64,000 nucleotides of DNA from Halichondria panicea (taxonomy: Eukaryota > Porifera > Demospongiae > Suberitida > Halichondriidae): contig NC_087382.1 of assembly GCF_963675165.1 (NCBI RefSeq), positions 4,007,963 through 4,071,962 on the forward strand. The letters are read 5' to 3'. The translations under genes were made by a program, and so were the position numbers. Positions 1 to 11,625 of this stretch are shown here, one piece after another (the first letter of the stretch is position 1; the number at the start of each line of letters is the position of its first letter). Below the pieces are notes generated by a model. The model was given only the letters and a program-made list of their open reading frames with translations, was not told the origin of the DNA and did no database searches.

Positions 1-17
1 CTCTCTCTATACTATAG

Positions 18-653
18 GCATTGCTGTACATGAGGATGATCAAGGGGGTGAAAATCAATTGTGTACTAACAACTTGCAAGACATTTTCTCTGAATTAATG
101 GGTGCCATTAATGAATGGTTTGCATTGGGCCTTGCTTTAGGGATTCAAGATCCCATGCTTCAGGAAATAGAATCTAATAAAAAAAGCAACAAAGATCGTT
201 TGCGTGAAATGCTGGCCCACTGGTTGCGAACTTCACCTTCTCGTACATGGCGTGACATTTGCAATGGCCTCAGAAGTAACACTGTCGAACACTACGTTCT
301 AGCGGATAAAATTGAGAAGAAATACAACAATGGTAAAATTAGTGTGATCGTGTAAAGTTTACTATTATAGCCAAACACCATGCAGGTCAGCTATGTTGGA
401 AGCAAAGAAAAAGTTGGTCTAATAATGCGTGACTGTGTTCGTATATTGAAACTTTCTTTTTACTCACTGACTTGCTTCCCATGCAGGTGACTCGTCCCGA
501 CCACCGGGCCGTCATCCCCCTATCACTGGTGAGAAGAGAGAGGCCACTAAACACACTGAGCAAGGTGAGACTGTCGGTTGTTGGTTGGTCTATTTTACTG
601 GTAAGTGTCTCCATGCAGTTCTCCCCAAGAAACCTCGGTCAGAGAAGCAGTGA
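18..653 (+). CDS. 3' end of a death-domain protein (partial, 5' end outside window)
   Basis: Two exons are visible. Exon 18-332 follows an acceptor (ACTATAG) and encodes a death domain of about 85 residues, with the family pattern of WF...LGLALGI, an IES segment, LREML..WL and TW..I...LRS. Exon 487-653 follows CCATGCAG and joins in phase at AAT G|GT, giving a Pro/Arg/Lys-rich tail that ends at TGA 651-653. Death domains form homotypic complexes in apoptosis and innate signalling. The same two exons, nearly identical, end the ankyrin-Roc-COR-death gene at 22,827-23,478, so this is probably the tail of a paralog with the same build. That part is inference, because the upstream exons are not in the window. 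The domain call is firm; the exact last exon is less so, since a GTGAGA donor-like site at the CAAG near 564 could allow another ending. Confidence 0.8.
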
Positions 654-1293
654 GGGAGGAAAATAAACTATACGTGCACTTTCAGTTGACGTTCGCTTCC
701 TCATATAGAGAATAGAAATACGTAGTACAATTTTCTCGTAAATTTTTCCCCTAACACAATTCATTAATTGTTATAATTATTGACCGTTAATATTAACCTC
801 TTGTTATCTCAAGTGCTTGCGCGTAGTTTAAGTGGTTTGCGGACGGTGATCATGAAGCTATATATATAATTACCTTAAGGTGACATATTTTCACAGGTAG
901 ATTTGTTTGCGTTTTTACACATTTTGCTGGTATAATTTTTTGCGAAATGTCGATCTGGATACATTAAACAATAGGGCGGCCAATTATTTGCGAGTACTAA
1001 TTTTTGCGATTTTACTCTCATTCGCAGAAATAGCAGAAATTAATACACGCGAAAATATGGGTTTCATCTAAGGAGTATGCTACAGGTCATGCATGAATAA
1101 ACATCCTGTATGATAATTACATAATTAATTTTAACCTCTTTGTGAGGCTGCAAGCACTATAGATCTGTGCATCATGTTGATAGAATGCAATCATCAATTA
1201 TCTCTCATCAAAATACATAGTTGTTAACCAGCTTAAGCTTATAGCTTATGTAGTTGCTGGACATTGAACTACTACTACTGTATACTGCTGAGA
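654..1293. other. intergenic: 3' flank of death-domain gene and upstream region of receptor copy A
   Basis: No gene is seen. The stretch matches 23,479-24,096 almost base for base, including a small inverted-repeat element, showing that the death-domain 3' end and the following receptor were duplicated together. Before each receptor copy there is a shared block with TTATCTCAAGTGC and AGTTTAAGTGGTTTG. Confidence 0.7.
872..1060. mobile_element. small inverted-repeat element, right end lost
   Basis: The left end reads ACCTTAAGGTGACATATTTT. The full-length relative at 23,690-23,890 has the matching inverted right end (ATGTCACCTTAAGGT). Here the right end is deleted just after CGCGAAAATATG. The interior is non-coding and has TTTGCGA-type motifs. 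It is a MITE-like remnant shared by duplication of the surrounding region. Confidence 0.5.
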
Positions 1294-1647
1294 ATGAGTG
1301 TCCTTGTATTGTGTATGAGCTGCCTGTGTCTATGGCTGGGGAAGGTGAGTGGTATAATAGTCAGTAGCTGCAGTTGAGAGTACCAATGCTTGCAGCTCAG
1401 TGTACTGGTGTCTGTAGACTATGTGGTACAAGTGAAGATACTCTCCTACAGTAATCCATCCAACAGACGCTTTGATGGTCAATGTTGTGATCCAGACAAC
1501 GGTGAAGGATGTACCCTTGGAGAGCGCTGTGACACCTTTTTTGCCTACTGTCTTGTGCCACTTTTCAATACTACCATAGTGTGCCCCAATACTGCTCCCG
1601 GATTTTTTGCATTTAGTTCACGTACCATCACTGACGGGGCAGACATT

Positions 1648-2094
1648 GAGTAGCCCATTTATTTGTAAACTTACCAGAGAACTTTTAAAGCTAAGCTATA
1701 AAATTTTCAGAAGATATTACTCTAATCAAAAGTGTACCTAAAAACCAGTAAATGATGAATTATAGACACTGTGAGCATATGTAAGACCCATAAAGGGATG
1801 GTCAGGATACCTAAACCATTAATCTATTGTGTGATAAAAGTCTAAGACCTTAGCTGTTTAAGGTTAGTGTTTTATTACTCTAACCGGTTACCCACTATAA
1901 CAATTTGCTGTTGTTCTATTAATCACCACAAACCCACCACCTTATGTTTCAATGGAAACATTTTTGGATATGTTGTAGTTCAGTCATTCATCTACACACG
2001 GGTATCAACACCATTTCTTAGAAATGCTCCAATCAAAAGATATTTACATTTAAGTACAACTACTCACACATTTGTGGTAATCTACTCTCTAGAC
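1648..2094. other. unrelated sequence replacing part of receptor copy A
   Basis: This segment stands where the other copies have the second MNNL half, the DSL-like region and EGF 1-2. I see no open frame with recognisable content and no clear terminal inverted repeats. It may be a deletion filled by foreign DNA, or a gene-conversion scar. Confidence 0.45.
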
Positions 2095-2877
2095 TAAATG
2101 AACTGTACTAATAACCTTGATTCCTACACCTGTGTCTGCAATGCTGGCTATACTGGTGCTGATTGTGAGGTGGATATTGATGAGTGCTTGCTAATGGAGA
2201 CAGTGTGCAGTGGCCATGGTAATTGCTCTCATGGAACAGCCACCTTCACCTGCTCATGTGATCCTGGCTACACTGGACAGAGATGTGAGACTGACATTGA
2301 TGATTGTGTGAACGTAAACTGCAGTGGACAAGGCAACTGTACTGACAGAGTTAACGGTTATGATTGTGATTGTTTCCCTGGTTACATAGATGCAATTTGC
2401 CAGACTGACATTGATGAATGTGATGGAATAAACTGCAGTGGAAATGGTGGTTGTGTTGACATGGTGAACATGTTCCTATGTGACTGTGAACCTGGCTACA
2501 CTGGTGCTGATTGTGAGACCAACATTGATGATTGTGTGAATAGGAACTGCAGTAGAAATGGTGTGTGTGTGGATGGTGTCAACTCGTTCAGTTGTGAGTG
2601 TGTGTCTGGCTTCACTGGAGAGATGTGCAACACCACTTCAGGTATAATAAATTGTTTCATGCTGTATAAATTATACCTCTTGCAGAGTTGAATGGTGGTC
2701 CAGGGGATCTGATAGGAGGAGTGGTGGGAGGTCTTCTAGTGCTGATGATGCTGATACTCCTGCTCCTGATAGTGGTTGTGGTGGTGTGTGTACGAAGAGC
2801 TCATGATCAAGGGAAGACCATTCAAGACAATCAGTTGCAAGGTAAGCTGTTTGTGTATACCTAGTAACATTGAAGTA

Positions 2878-3073
2878 CAGTTGAGCCTCGGTTATCCGAA
2901 TCCCGGTTATCCGAATCCTCGATTATCCGAATGCTAGAGCATAGTGCAATCTGAGCATGCGCAGTAGGAAATTGCCCACGTGGCTGGCAAAAAGAAGGGT
3001 TTGATTATCCGAATATTTCACTTACCCGAATGGGCCCGGGGACAAAGGTGTTCGGATAACCGAGGCTCAACTG
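2878..3073. mobile_element. pogo/Tigger-like MITE, 196 bp, in the tail intron of copy A
   Basis: The ends are inverted repeats of about 24 bp (CAGTTGAGCCTCGGTTATCC at the left, its complement at the right) and are flanked by TA on both sides (2876-2877 and 3074-3075). CAG-starting termini with a TTATCCGAA core and a TA target site are typical of pogo/Tigger elements of the Tc1-mariner group. No coding capacity. The equivalent introns of the other receptor copies lack it, so it inserted after the duplication. Confidence 0.85.
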
Positions 3074-3577
3074 TAGTACACATGCGTATATGACTTTTTA
3101 CTGTTTACATTTCACTTACTTTACAACATGATTGGGTGTTTATGTTTCAGTATATGCCTGAGCTGTGTTTTGTCTCGAAATTACGCCCACTCATTAAGCT
3201 ATATACTCATGGACTGTTGTTTTCCACAGGAGACACCATTTCCTACATACTTGGAGACAATCCAGTGTATGGGATTCCTGAGAACAGAACAAACTCCATC
3301 ACTTCAGAAACAGCAGAGTTTAACAACCCATATGGCAGCCTGGAATCACTCAACGATGCAGAACTGCAATTTATGGAGATGCAGATTTCGAAGATGTACC
3401 TTATGAATTGGCCCCTGCAGTATCAGACTATGAGACACCTGTAGTACGCACCTGTGTATGACAATAGTATTACAGAAAATTAAGGGCAGAACAATATTAA
3501 TTTGAAATAATATTATGCTGATGCAGCACATTTTAATTTTGTACGAAGTAATTAGGGTAGTATAAGGTAGTGACATG

Positions 3578-3663
3578 ATGTTAGCTATGCAACCGTTGCC
3601 GAGTGTGAGGATGGACTGGGACAGACTGGTGACATCTATGATGACGTGTACACGAGGCAGTGA
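3578..3663 (+). pseudogene. vestigial type-II tail exon downstream of copy A
   Basis: This still reads as VSYATVAE...GQTGDIYDDV...TRQ and a stop, matching the last 28 codons of receptor copy C. It lies after the type-I (NPxY) tail and its stop. It has no splice acceptor that I can see, so it is a fossil of a different cytoplasmic tail. Confidence 0.65.
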
Positions 3664-3991
3664 CTTTATTATTTGCCTCTAAAGCAATTGCTACTTCAGT
3701 TTGCTTACGATTATTTTATGTTGATAACCTCTTGTTATCTCAAGTGCCTGCTTGCATGTAGTTTAAGTGGTTTGGTGGACTGTGGTAAATCAGCAAGTAC
3801 AGGCCATGCATGAATAACATCCTGTTTGAAGATTTATCTTTGAGTGACTTTGCAAGCACTATAGCATATTTATATCATGTTGATGGAATGCAAAGAAGAT
3901 GCATGTCTAACAGAGATCAGTAACATGTAGATTAACATATCAAGCATGCAAGAATAGTTGCTGTCATTTGAATTACTGTATGCTGCTGAGA
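3664..3991. other. intergenic between receptor copies A and B
   Basis: Contains only the shared upstream block of the receptor family (TTATCTCAAGTGC, AGTTTAAGTGGTTTG). No gene, TATA box or RNA seen. Confidence 0.5.
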
Positions 3992-6349
3992 ATGAGTGTC
4001 CTTGTATTGTGTATGAGCTGCCTGTGTCTATGGCTGGGGAAGGTGAGTGGTATAATAGTCAGTAGCTGCAGTTGAGAGTCCCAATGCTTGCAGCTCAGTG
4101 TACTGGTGTCTGCAGACTATGTGGTGCAAGTGGAGATGGTATCTTTCAGTCATCCATCCAACAGGCGCTCAGGCGGTCAATGTTGTGATCCAGCCAACAA
4201 TGGTGTAGGATGTACCCTTGGGGAGCGCTGTGACACCTTCTTTGCCTACTGCCTGATGCCACGTAGCAGTACTGCTATAGTGTGTCCCAGTAATCCCCCC
4301 GGATTTCTTGCATATAGTTTACGTGCCACCAATATCACTGACGGGGCTGACATTGATTTCTCACAATCTACTGTACTAGGACTCTCTAATCCATTCAATC
4401 TGACTGGAAAAACGACAGCCTGGGAGGTTAAGATTCACTGTTTTTTTTTGTATTCAAATTACCATTTATTGTATTTGCAGGGAGCTCATCAGCTTTACAT
4501 ACGAGTGCTTGATCTTGATAGCATTAGACCATTTCGCTTTGATCGTATTATAACGTATCGATTTGATCTGAGTCTCTCAGTGGGATTGACAACCACAGCA
4601 TTTGCCTCATCAGATACCGCTAATATCGCTGTGAGTACTACTGTGTTGTGTGCTCCATTCTTCATTGGAAGCAGTTGTCAGTTTTTCAATTACTGTCAGT
4701 CCAATGCTGTTACATGCAGTGACAGAGGAACATGTGTGAATGAAATGGACAGTTTCACTTGCAACTGTAACCCTCCCTACTTTGGTACAAACTGTGAGCA
4801 TCAAAACTTTTGCTACAACAGATATTGCAACGAAAGAGGAATGTGTACTAATAACCTTGATTCCTACACCTGTGTCTGCAATGCTGGCTATACTGGTGCT
4901 GATTGTGAGAACTGTGAAGGGCAGAGTTGCAGTGGAAATGGTGTCTGTATGGATGAGGTCAACTCTTATACCTGTGTCTGCAATGCTGGCTATATATACT
5001 GGTGCTGATTGTGAGGTGGATATTGATGAGTGTTTGCTAATGGAGACAGTGTGCAGTGGCCATGGCAACTGCTCTCATGGAACAGCCACCTTCACCTGCT
5101 CATGTGATCCTGGCTACACTGGACAGAGATGTGAGACTGACATTGATGATTGTGTGAACGTAAACTGCAGTGGACAAGGCAACTGTACTGACAGAGTTAA
5201 CGACTTTAATTGTGATTGTTTCCCTGGTTACACTGATGCAATTTGCCAGACTGAAATTGATGACTGTGATGGAATAAACTGTAGTGGCAATGGTGGTTGT
5301 GTTGACATGGTGAACATGTTCCTATGTGACTGTGAACCTGGCTACACTGGTACTGATTGTGAGACCAACATTGATGATTGTGTGAATAGGAACTGCAGTG
5401 GAAATGGTGTGTGTGTGGATGGTGTCAACTCGTTCAGTTGTGAGTGTATGTCTGGCTTCACTGGAGAGATGTGCAACACCACTTCAGGTATAATAAATTG
5501 TTTCATGCTGTATAAATTATACCCCTTGCAGAAGAGTTGAATGGTGGTCCAGGGGATCTGATAGGAGGAGTGGTGGGAGGTCTTCTAGTGCTGATGCTGA
5601 TACTCCTGCTCCTGATAGTGATTGTGGTGGTGTGTGTACGAAGAGCTCATGATCAGGGGAAGACTATTCAAGACATTCAGTTGCAGGGTAAGCTGTTTGT
5701 GTACCTAACATTGAAGTAGCTATATACATGCATGCACACTGTTTACATTTCACTAGTGTACAATGTGATCTGAGTGTTTATGTTTCAGTATGCTCGAGCT
5801 CATGAAAGGATTTACTAAAGTTTGCATGTCTTATTTCAGCTGGAGACAACCCAGTGTATGGGATTCCTGAGAACAGAACAAATACCATGCATCACTTTAG
5901 AAACAGCAGAGTTTGACAACCTGATATATGGCAGCCTGGAATCACTCAACAATGCAGAACTAGTCAATCCAATTTATGGAGACGCAGATTTTGAAGATGC
6001 ACCGGCTTATGAATTGGCCCCTGCAGTATCAGACTATGAGACACCTGTAGCACGCAGAGCTCAGGGGAAGACCATTCAAGACACTCAGTTGCAAGGTAAT
6101 AATTAAGTTGTTTGTGTACCTAACACATTGAAGTATAGCTGTATACTCACAATCATGCACGTCACACTGCTTACATTTCACTAGTGTATATTGTTTACTT
6201 GTGATTGGAGTGTTTATGTTCAGTATTCCTGAGCTTTGCTGTTGTTTTCCACAGGATATCTAGACACCATTTCCTATATCCCTGGAGACAACGAAGACGT
6301 ACCTTATGAATTGGCCCCTGCAGTATCAGACTATGAGACACCTGTATAG
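3992..6349 (+). pseudogene. receptor copy B: Delta-like EGF membrane protein, frameshifted
   Basis: The signal exon is 3992-4042, the MNNL exon 4094-4426, then a 54-bp intron and a long exon from 4481 with the degenerate DSL half (VLCAPFFIGSSC) and EGF repeats. At 4991-4998 GGCTATAC of the family reads GGCTATATATAC, a 4-bp insertion that shifts the frame and leads to TGA at 5006. The remaining EGF repeats (5007-5487) are open in the shifted frame. The transmembrane exon 5532-5687 (GGVVGGLLVLMLILLLL core) is fine. The first tail exon, starting at 5841 (CTGGAGACAACC), has a second 4-bp insertion near 5887, and its NPIY motifs lie in the shifted frame. The last exon ends at TAG 6347-6349. Two frameshifts argue for a pseudogene, though simple-repeat assembly errors could mimic the first. 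Confidence 0.75.
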
Positions 6350-6494
6350 TACGCACCTGTGCATGACAACAGTAATACACAAATAGAGCGCAGAACGATA
6401 TTTCAATGTGGTTGATGATTTTCATTTACTGAGACTCATGAAATATGCACATTTTATATGAAGTAGTAAGATAGTGAGTGACATGATAAATGTA

Positions 6495-6581
6495 AATGTT
6501 AGCTATGCAACCGTTGCCGAGCGTGAGGATGGACTGGGACAGACTGGTGATATCTATGATGATGTCAACACGAGGCAGTAG
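6495..6581 (+). pseudogene. vestigial type-II tail exon downstream of copy B
   Basis: Encodes the same NVSYATVAE...DIYDDVNTRQ stop segment as the end of copy C. It lies about 150 bp past the type-I stop of copy B and is apparently not spliced in. Same arrangement as after copy A. Confidence 0.65.
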
Positions 6582-6932
6582 CTTTATTATTTGCCCCAAA
6601 CGCAATTACTGTAGATCTCGATATTAACCTGTTGTTATCTCAAGTGCTTGCTCATATATATAGTTTAAGTGGTTTGCGAGCCGTGCATGGTCATGTAGCT
6701 ATAGGGGGTGATTTATCTATTGGAGAATAATTATGTACAGGTTGCAGGTTATGAATGAACATCCTGTATGAAAACATAATTTAAGTTGACTTCCCACTGG
6801 CTGCAAGCACTCTGTGCTGCATGTTGATCAATAAGGGTGCATGTGATACAGTACTAGCAGACATCTCTTTAAAATATAGCTGTATATCAAGCAAGATAGT
6901 TGCTGGCCATAAACTACTGCATACTGCTGAGA
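6582..6932. other. intergenic between receptor copies B and C
   Basis: Holds the shared upstream block of the receptor family and nothing else that I can support. Confidence 0.5.
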
Positions 6933-8690
6933 ATGAATGTCCTTGTATTGTGTATGAGCTGCCTGTGTCTATGGCTGGGGAAGGTGAGTGGTATAATAGT
7001 CAGTAGCTGCAGTTGAGAGTCCCAATGCTTGCAGCTCAGTGTACTGGTGTCTGCAGACTATGTGGTGCAAGTGGAAATGGTCTCTTACAGTAATCCATCC
7101 AACACACGTTTAGATGGTCAATGTTGTGATCCAGACAATGGTGGAGAATGTAACAGAAGGGAGCGCTGTGACACCTACTTCATCTACTGCCTGGTGCCAC
7201 ATTCCAGTACTACGGTGGGGTGTCTCAATACTGATACCGGATCTACTGCAGTCAGTAGCTATATCGAGGATGGGGCAGACATTGATTTCTCACAACCTAC
7301 TGTACTAGGACTCTCTAATCCGTTCAATCTGACAGGAATACTGACAACCTGGGAGGTAAGTGATACAGTGTAGCTAACAGTAGACTATTTCAATTCTGTA
7401 GGGAGCTCAGCTTTACATACAAGTGCTTGATTATGATACCTTTACATTAAATGATGCTATTGCGAGGTATCGATTTGATATGAATCTTCTCTCGGTGGGA
7501 TCAACAACCATATTATCTGCCTCATATACTGGGGCTAGTATCTCTGTGCGTGCTATTGTGTTGTGTGCTCCATTCTTTATTGGAAGCAGTTGTGAGATCT
7601 TCAATCACTGTGAGTTCAATGCTGTCACATGCAGTGACAGAGGAATGTGTGTGAATGAAATGGACAGTTTCACTTGCAACTGTAACCATCCCTACTTTGG
7701 TGCAAACTGCGAGCATCAAAACTTTTGCTACAACATAAATTGCAACGAAAGAGGAAGATGTACTAATAACCTTGAATCCTACACCTGTGTCTGCAATGTT
7801 GGCTATACTGGTGTTGATTGTGAGGTGGATATTGATGAGTGCTTGCTAATGGAGACAGTGTGCAGTGGCCATGGTAACTGCTCTCAATTAGGAATAGCCA
7901 CTTTCACCTGCTCATGTGATCTTGGCTACACTGGACAGAGATGTGAGACTGATATTGATGATTGTGTGAATAGGAACTGCAGTGGAAATGGTGTGTGTGT
8001 GGATGGTGTCAATTCGTTCAGTTGTGAGTGTATGTCTGGCTTCACTGGAGAGATGTGCAGTGTGGAGACACAAGGTAAACACTAACTTCCTTAACACACT
8101 TGACAGCTTATTTAGATGCTTGGTGAATGCTGCTGTATATTTATTCTTTTAGCATGTTTGTTTTCTATACTTTAGACGTGAGATCAGATGATGCAATAGC
8201 TATTACAGCAGGTGGAGTGGTGGGGGGACTAGTGGGCGTTGTGATGATTGCAGTCATAGTCATTCTCTTTGTGATTATTGTCAAGAGCAAGAGAGAGTTA
8301 TCTAAATACAACCGTAAGACTTTTTCAGTTGTGTGTACTGTAACTTAAACTTAAACATAACTTGTTTCTCTCCCTGCAGTAACTGTTAGTGGAGGAGGAA
8401 CTGCCAACAATGACATACCATGTCAAAACAATGTGGTGTACGGTGTGTGTGAGATGAACACAGCTCAACCTCAAACCAACACCCTCCCTACTGGCCTACC
8501 CCCGTCTTCTCTACAAGAGCAGGAGTATGGCTACCCATTGTGTTCCCTCCCACCAGTGTACGAAAGTGTGGAGGCGAGGGACGAGAAACTCATGATAAAT
8601 GTAAATGTTAGCTATGCAACCGTTGCCGAGCGTGATGATGGACTGGGACAGACTGGTGACATCTATGATGATGTCAACACGAGGAAATGA
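6933..8690 (+). CDS. receptor copy C: intact Delta/Jagged-like EGF membrane protein with ITIM-like tail
   Basis: Five exons (6933-6983, 7035-7355, 7402-8074, 8176-8313, 8380-8690) join in consistent phases to give 497 residues. Order: signal peptide (MNVLVLCMSCLCLWLGK plus the following hydrophobic stretch); MNNL/C2-like domain with CCDP, ERCDTYFIYC, GADIDF and LSNPFNL; a half DSL (VLCAPFFIGSSC..FNHC); four EGF repeats, the third and fourth of the calcium-binding DIDEC/DIDDC type; one transmembrane helix (AGGVVGGLVGVVMIAVIVIL) followed by KSKRE; and a 100-residue tail with tyrosines in PPVYESV, VSYATV and DIYDDV. VSYATV fits the ITIM consensus V.Y..V, so phosphatase or SH2 binding is possible. 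MNNL plus EGF is the layout of Notch ligands. True ligand function is uncertain because the DSL domain is incomplete. A start at 6933 is favoured because only there does a signal peptide precede a GTGAGT donor. Confidence 0.8.
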
Positions 8691-9386
8691 CTTCAATTTA
8701 CCCCTAACGCAATTGCTATTTATAAACTATACTTTTGTTATCTCAACTCTCAAGTGCTTTCTTGTAGTTTAAGTGGTTTGGGGGGACTGTGGTCACGTAG
8801 CTGTAGGTATCCTGATAGTGGGCTCATGCAAAACTAGAAAGTTAAAAGCACTAAGAGAATGCAGTGATGTCATTGTAATGATGTCATGAGATCATTGTAA
8901 TTACTGTAATGGGTGTAATCACTGTAATGGGTGTCCTTGGAATGTGCAGGCGCATGTTGCCCCACTAAACGAAACGCCATTAAAACGAAACAGCAGTCAA
9001 TAATGGGCGTGGCACCTAACTTTATCCTTAATCCTAACCTAGCCCATTATTTGTTTCCGGTTGTTTCATTTTAGTGACGTTGCGTTTTAGTGAGACTACA
9101 TGCAGGCGCAGGTCATGAATTAACATCTTGTACACACATGTGACAGTTACGAAGATTTTTATCTTTGAACGACTTCCCTCTTTTAAAATTGTAACTCACA
9201 ATTTTGAAAAAGAGAAGTCGCTGAGGTTGCAAGCATCTATCCTGCATGCATGCATATGTACATGTATATCATCATTGTTTATGGAATGCAAGGAGGATGC
9301 ATGTGACCAGTATACTATTATAGTAGCTGTTAACAAGACAGTAGTAAGTTGCTGGCTATTCATTGAACTACTGTATGCTGCTGAGA
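8691..9386. other. intergenic between receptor copies C and D
   Basis: Carries the shared receptor upstream block, a run of GTAATG/GTCATTG repeats (8860-8940) and one small inverted-repeat element (8955-9100). No gene seen. Confidence 0.5.
8955..9100. mobile_element. 146-bp MITE with 10-bp target duplication
   Basis: The imperfect inverted ends (TGTTGCCCCACTAAACG and the complement of CGTTTTAGTGAGACTACA) are flanked by the direct repeat TGCAGGCGCA at 8945-8954 and 9101-9110. A 9-10-bp target duplication suggests a Mutator-like origin. The family name is not certain. Confidence 0.75.
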
Positions 9387-11625
9387 ATGAGTGTCCTTGT
9401 CCTGTGTATGAGCTGCCTGTGTCTATGGCTGGGGAAGGTGAGTGGTATAATAGTCAGTAGCTGCAGTTGAGAGTCCCAATTGCAGCTCAGTGTACTGGTG
9501 TCTGCAAACTATGTGGTGCAAGTGAATATGCTCTCCTACAGTAATCCATCCAACACACTCCCTGGTGGTCAATGTTGTGATCCAGGCATTGGTGGAGGAT
9601 GTAACGGAAGGAAGCGCTGTGACACCTTCTTCATCTACTGCCTGATGCCACATGCCAGTACTGCTACACAGTGTCCCAATAATGAGCCCAGATTTACTGC
9701 AGTCAGTGACCATATCGAGGACGGGGCAACCATTGATTTCTCACAATCTACTGTACTAGGACTCTCTAATCCATTCTATCTGACTGGAATATCGACAGCA
9801 TGGGAGGTAAATGATACAGTAACTGCATATAGACTATTTCAGTGTTATTGCAGGGAGCTCAGCTTTACATACAAGTGCTTGATTATGATACCTTTACATC
9901 AAATGATGCTATTGTAAGCTATCGATTTGATCTGAATCTCTTAGTGGGATCGACAACCATATTATCTGTCTCAAGTACCGGGGCTAGTATCACTGCAAGT
10001 ACTATTGTGTTGTGTGCTCCTTTCTTCATTACAAGCAGTTGTCAGTTTTTTAATTACTGTCAGTTCTATGCTGTCACATGCAGTGACAGAGGAACGTGTG
10101 TGAATGAAATGGACAGTTTCACTTGCAACTGTGACCCTCCCTACTTTGGTGCAAACTGCGAGTATCAAAACTTTTGCTACAACAGAAATTGCAACGAAAG
10201 AGGAACATGTACTAATGGCTTTTATTCCTACACCTGTGTCTGCGATGCTGGCTATACTGGTGCTGATTGTGAGGATGATATTGATGAGTGCTTACTTATG
10301 GGGACAGTGTGCAGTGACCATGGCAACTGCTCTCATGGAATAGCCACCTTCACTTGCTCATGTGATCCTGGCTACACTGGACAGAGATGTGAGACCGACA
10401 TTGATGATTGTGTGAACGTAAACTGCAGTGGACACGGCAACTGTATTGACAGAGTTAACGGCTTTGATTGTGATTGTTTCCCTGGTTACACTGATTCTAT
10501 TTGTCAAACTGACATTAATAGATGTGATGGAATAAACTGTAGTGGCAATGGTGGTTGTGTTGACATGGTGAACATGTTCCTATGTGACTGTGATCCTGGC
10601 TACACTGGTGCTGATTGTGAGACCAACATTGATGATTGTGTGAATAAGAACTGCAGTGGAAATAGTGTGTGTGTGGATGGTGTCAACTCGTTCAGTTGTG
10701 AGTGTGTGTCTGGCTTCACTGGAGAGATGTGCAACACCACCACTTCAGGTATTGATAATATTGTTTCATTCTGTATAAATTATACCCCTAGCTTGCAGAG
10801 TTGAATGGTGGTCCAGGGGATCTCATAGGAGGAGTGGTGGGAGGTCTCCTAGTGCTGATGCTGATACTCCTGCTCTTGATAGTGGTCGTCGTGGTGTGTG
10901 TACAAAGAGCTCATGATCAGGGGAAGACCATTCAAGACACTCAGTTGCAAGGTAAGCTGTTTGTGTACCAAACATGGAAGTAGTATACACATGCAGATGC
11001 ACACTGTTTACATTTTACTAGACCGGTACGTATAGTTTACTTTATACAATGTGATTGGAGTGTTTATGTTTCAGTATATTATGCTCGAGCTCATGAAAGG
11101 ATTTTAAGTTTGTTTTCCACAGGAGACACCATTTCCTACATACCTGGAGACAACCCAGTGTATGGGATTCCTGAGAACAGAACAAATACCATCAACCCGA
11201 TATATGGCAGCCTGGAATCACTCAACGATGCAGAACTGGTCAATCCAATTTATGGAGATACAGATTTCGAAGACGTACCTTATGGATTGGCCTCTGCAGT
11301 ATCAGACTATGAGACACCTATTAGTATACGCAGAGCTCAGGGGAAGACCATTCAAGACACTCAGTTGCAAGGTATAATTAAGTTGTTTGTGTACCTAGAC
11401 TCTAACACATTGAAGTATAGCTGTATACTCACAATCATGCATGTCACACTGTTTACATTATATATTTTACTTGTGATTAGAGTGTTTATGTTTCAGTATA
11501 GTCATGAATAGATTTGCTGTTATCATCCACATGCAGGAGACACCATTTCCTATATCCCTGGAAACAACGAAGACGTACCTTCTGAACTGGCCCCTGCAGT
11601 ATCAGACTATGAGACACCTGTATAG
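9387..11625 (+). CDS. receptor copy D: intact Delta/Jagged-like EGF membrane protein with NPxY tail
   Basis: Six exons (9387-9437, 9486-9806, 9854-10748, 10799-10951, 11123-11371, 11537-11625) join in phase to 585 residues with no lesion. Order: signal peptide; MNNL domain; half DSL (VLCAPFFITSSC); six EGF repeats, several with DIDEC/DIDDC calcium-binding starts; a long transmembrane helix (IGGVVGGLLVLMLILLLLIV); and a tail with three NPxY motifs (NPVYGIP, NPIYGSL, NPIYGDT) and SDYETP. NPxY motifs bind PTB domains and endocytic adaptors, so this tail should signal or traffic differently from that of copy C. The last exon repeats the sense of the previous one (ISYIPG...SDYETPV), pointing to internal exon duplication in the tail. 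It is most like copy F. Ligand or receptor role inferred from domain order only. Confidence 0.8.

Larger units (their letters stand above)
1294..3444 (+). pseudogene. receptor copy A: Delta-like EGF membrane protein, disabled
   Basis: The signal exon 1294-1344 encodes MSVLVLCMSCLCLWLGK and joins exon 2 at 1396, the start of an MNNL (Notch-ligand N-terminal, C2-like) domain with CCDP and ERCDTFFAYC. Just after the GADI motif the homology to copies B-F stops at about 1647 and a TAG is met (1651-1653). The second MNNL half, DSL-like segment and first EGF repeats are replaced by about 450 bp of unrelated sequence. Homology resumes near 2095 with five EGF repeats to 2641, then a transmembrane exon (2686-2841) and an NPxY-type tail exon from 3230. 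In the tail a 7-bp deletion next to the NPIY motif (near 3364) shifts the frame, so the protein ends at 3444 in a foreign frame. Three independent lesions make this a pseudogene, unless the upstream half serves as a short secreted product. Confidence 0.8.

Noticed and set aside
4991-4998. 4-bp insertion in copy B at the spot where the foldback element sits in copy F, as an excision footprint
   Set aside because: The extra bases are simply TATA in a TA run and do not contain the GCAATGCT duplication expected from that element.
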